Below, piece after piece: positions 60,651-64,000 of a DNA stretch of 64,000 nucleotides. The notes beneath the pieces are model-generated. The model was not told where the DNA came from and searched no databases. It saw nothing but the letters and a program-made list of their open reading frames with translations. The stretch's first letter is position 1. Every line of letters begins with the position of its first letter. The DNA is from Anarhynchus alexandrinus (Eukaryota > Chordata > Aves > Charadriiformes > Charadriidae): assembly GCA_008711295.1 (NCBI GenBank), contig VUYV01000016.1, positions 7,062,073-7,126,072 of the forward strand, in the 5' to 3' direction. The translations under genes and the position numbers were made by a program.

Positions 60651-63600
60651 TGGTGTTAAAGAGGTATCTTAAGAGTATAATAAAACTGACTCCTTGCTTT
60701 ACTTCTCACGCAGCCATGGGGTGCCCAAGGAGCACGTATGCAGCTGATGCGCAGACAAATAAAGTGCAGGGCAATTTTTGGTAGGCAGGTAACTGAGCAG
60801 TACGGCTCCAACATGACGATTGCTGAGCTAAATGGTGAAATGTAAGGGTCTGCAGCTAGGAAAGATTAGAAACCCCCAACAACCTGGCAGAAACAAAGAA
60901 TTGTCCCACACAACCTGAAATCCTGTCATTGCCAGGGATTTCATCTGGGCTCTTGGCTTTGTCATGCCTTTGAAAATATCTACAGGCCTTCACATCACTT
61001 TGATTACTTGTAATCTCCATTTTCTTTAAAGTTCCTGAATAGAGTTTTTTAAGTGAAAATAGTAAGCTAACAGTAACTTTTTTTTTCTGTATTTTTTCAA
61101 ACTTTAGATTATGTTTCTTTATTTTAAGACACATCGTGGATTGTATGTTCCAGGAACAGTAAAATGAAGAGGATCATCAATCTTGCTCTAAGTTGACTGA
61201 CTTTTATCATAAAAGGGGCAATTTCTTATTTCTCTGATAGGCTAAGGATGGCTGCACTTTATTCTTAATACCTTTTCTGGTCTTCTCAAGACTATTATTT
61301 TTTTCTTAGCTTATAGATGGTAACCTTTTGAAATGAACAGTTAAGATAAAATACGGATAGTATATTTGACAACAGTATACAGAAGGATTTGAGACAATAT
61401 TCTTATGGACAGAGTAAGATGTCCAGTCCATGTTTTACTGTAATGCATTATTTCTGGTTTGACTGAAATACCCAGGTTATTAAGTTCCACTTTCCCTTAT
61501 AAAGGAATACGGGACCGTCGTTATACAAATATTTAGCCCTATAGCAACAGTTTGGGCCTGTGTTTGAAAAGTAAAAAAGTACAGTAAAATACATAACCAG
61601 ATTCTCTGTTTCTTCTGTAATGTGGCTCACACTGACCACAGTGGGAGCTGCTTCTAATTTCAGGCTATATAAAGACAGGATCATTAGAGAGGTTACACAA
61701 CGCGTTCATATGCAGAGCATGTTACATTTGCACAGTTGGATATATTTTAAAGTAGACCTTACTTCAGTGCTTTCCTTGCAGGCTCTTCAAATCCTACATG
61801 TCTGCGCTAGTTGCTTGCAGGAGCTTGTAATTCATTGTCAAAATCTTCCTTCCAGGCTGCTCTTGCAAAAACAGTGCAATAACACCTTGCCTTCCTCTAA
61901 CTTTGCGGCAAAATTTGCAAGTGAAGTCTTGTCTGCATAGCTGGAAAAAAGTGCGAGGGCTGTTTTGGTAGGGCCTGAGGTGTGCATTTTTTTTTTTTTT
62001 CCTTCTTTATCTTTTTTTTTTAACTGAATATTGTTCACGAGTGTTAGTACCCTAAGAAAAAGCAGTGGTGTGGGCGCTTACTACTTTTACTTCAAAACAC
62101 GCCCACTGAAGTCAGCCCTACAGCTGTAGCCAGGATTCACCTTGCTTCAACTGCCTTGGAGGAAAGGGGAACCCCCCCGGGGTGTTCCTGCACCACGGGG
62201 TAGTACTCCTGGTTACCGGATGGAAAAATGCACTGCGCTGCTGTTGGGGAAGACCCCAGTTAGCTTCTTTTCAGCATTGGCCACTGATTTCATAACGAGT
62301 TAGGGGCGTTTTATGGTTTTGAAGGCTGAATGTTGAATATTAATGTTTCAAGACTGAAATGTGTTAGTTTTTATCACCTTTTGATTTCTTTTTGCTTTTC
62401 AGAGCATAATTGTTGCTTTATTAAAACTTTTTGCGATCAGACATTTTGCTTCTTGAAATCAAATATTATGCAATTATTTCCTAGTGAAGGAAATTGAAAT
62501 GAAATCTTGTGATTAGTTACAATTTAAGTACCATACTACTGTTTTTGTTTTTTTTTAAAAAAAAAGAAGAAAAATCTGACAGAGTAATATTCTTGTGTAC
62601 AGGTAGACTTTGGGAGGTTCAGGGCTGGTGTTAATTTTGAAAAGACGAAAGTGAAGAAAGCACAAAGAACTTCACTCTATTTTTTTTCTGTTTTCCAGAT
62701 AACATGTTCTAGTACCTTTGAGATACTGGAAAGATGCATGAATTCTGTAAATTTCAGTAATTATTTTGAAATAATTACTACCAAAACTGCTTTTCTAATT
62801 GTGCAGGTAGAACCTAGTGCTACCTCTTACTCTGTTTTGCGTAGGCTGTTAAATATTGATGATGACTCGACTTAAATGGATTAATTATATACTGCAGCAC
62901 TTTGATTCCTTTTAATGTTACATTTACAAACCACACAAATGGCCCAAATTATGAGATGAAGAATTGGCTGTAGCAGACCTGAATATTTTTTTCTTCATTA
63001 TTCTGCCCTGAAATAAGTTCCTGTTGCTTTACGTTTCAGCTCAGCTATATTTTAAAATACCTTGATGATCTAGAAGGCAACTTTAAGTGGTTGAGCAAAC
63101 CACAAATTGATGCACAAAATGGATGAAATCTGAATTCATAGCTTTCCCTCTACCATCTGGTGGTGTGTGTGTGACAATTTATCAACCTGTGTTTTAGAAT
63201 GAAATTATTCCAGGCTTGCACCTTTCTCATGTTTGCCAGGAAAAAAAAAAGAGAGGAACATGAAAAACGAGTGTGGCTTCTGCAAAAGGGGTTCACGCAA
63301 AACATGACGATGGATGTTTCTGTGCTTACCAGCCAGTTTCAGCCTTTTCTAGCTCCTTCCCTTCAAACTGCAGCTTCTGATTCAACACGTCTGTCGTTTT
63401 CTCCCTCCCAAGGATGAGATCAGCCCCATCAAACAGGTTCTTCTAACTGTCCTTCACAAGGCGCTGGCGGGAAATCTTTTCCTTTTGCATCACTTTCTTG
63501 CCTTTGATTTGGAATAAGTGTTTCCATCTAGCTGAAAATAATACAAGCGGATAGGGTATGAATTTCATTGGTATGAATATATGAACTGCTGTTTTTGTGG

Positions 63601-64000
63601 GATTTCACCTGGAAATGTTTTTCGGAGCTGTGTTTGGGACTGAAGATCTCCTGGTGGATACCATTCTTAAAAACAAGTTCATCTCGTTTTTTTGGGTATT
63701 CTTTTAAGTTACGTTTTTTGCTGCGGTTGACTGACTGCCCCACCAAGAAGCAATTGCGGTGATTTGGAGTCCTCAGGCTACTGTAAAGTTTAGGCTTCTT
63801 TTAAAGTTGGAGCCTAATCTTCAGTCCATATGGAAGTTTATACAGCAGCATTTAGGAAGTACTCTAGGCCAGACGCCTTCTCTCCTGTCTCTTTCTCAGT
63901 ATGTGTTAGTCAGCTTCAATTTCTGTTCATTTTCTCTCACTCTGCGTTAAAGCAATTAGTGTATTTCACTGTAAGGTAAAAACCTGTCATTTTGCTCCTT
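60651..64000. other. Noncoding block to window end
   Basis: No gene recognised; frames are about 106 codons or fewer. T runs lie at about 61079-61087 and 61987-62000. A T-run facing an A-run at 62550-62570 could form a hairpin. ACGCCCACTGAAGTCAGCCC at 62099-62118 resembles a phrase common in old sauropsid repeats. An A run lies at 63240-63250. Confidence 0.5.
61987..62021. repeat. T-rich low-complexity tract
   Basis: Fourteen T residues, a short CCTTCTTTATC interruption, then ten T residues. Simple low complexity; the complementary strand would be a poly-A tract, but no retroposon body is evident to its left or right. Confidence 0.75.

Noticed and set aside
61783..61940. Series of CAG acceptor-like sites with a 106-codon plus-strand frame across them
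   Set aside because: Tandem TTGCAG/TTCCAG sites are common in T-rich sequence; the peptide has no known domain and no donor site is evident.
1..64000. CRISPR array, bacterial operon, viral genome or toxin gene
   Set aside because: No regular direct repeats with spacers, no long intergenic-free coding, no recognisable retroviral primer site, pol or env signatures; sequence texture is vertebrate noncoding.

Overview
The window reads as 64 kb of vertebrate, most likely avian, nuclear DNA that is noncoding throughout as far as sequence alone can show. Twelve 60-base lines sampled across it gave A 206, T 227, G 147, C 140, which is about 40% G+C with a weak T-over-A excess. Recognisable transposable elements are sparse and of the CR1/L3 LINE type. 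I saw no Alu, B1, L1 or MIR signatures, which together favours a bird over a mammal. I cannot name the species, the chromosome or the host gene. Open reading frames on both strands are all short (longest 153 codons) and none shows a recognisable domain. I therefore call no protein-coding gene, rRNA, tRNA or CRISPR array. The window is best seen as intergenic space or one or more large introns.

Layout: 1-8.3 kb is unique AT-rich sequence with a cluster of perfect palindromes and a MEF2-like site near 5.2 kb. At 8.3-9.05 kb about 375 bp is present twice in tandem on either side of a single N; this is almost certainly an assembly artefact. From 10.4 to 11.8 kb come an AT-rich homeodomain-site cluster and a CpG-dense core, both candidate regulatory elements, followed by a smaller CpG cluster at 17.4 kb. 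A decayed CR1 LINE tail lies at 22.1-22.4 kb on the minus strand. The richest stretch for regulatory candidates is 26.3-33.1 kb. It holds a 288-bp CpG-dense patch (23 CpGs), an HNF1/homeodomain-type AT-rich block, and two further single-N assembly joins in homopolymers near 30.1 and 30.5 kb. A decayed palindromic MITE-like repeat lies at 34.0 kb. A PBX-HOX/FOX/CCAAT composite site lies at 36.4 kb, a 22-bp perfect palindrome at 41.8 kb and a double-CCAAT palindrome at 43.6 kb. An ancient CR1/L3-type LINE 3' end lies at 45.7-46.0 kb. The last 18 kb holds a purine-rich tract at 51.8 kb, a weak candidate terminal exon at 55.55 kb and a candidate conserved block at 60.4 kb.

No genes can be shown to work together here. 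If the window has a function, the likeliest one is cis-regulation by several dispersed elements, which the density of palindromes, homeodomain-type sites and isolated CpG clusters suggests but does not prove. I found no convincing new biological system. The strongest direct observations are the assembly artefacts, the two LINE fragments and the long perfect palindrome.
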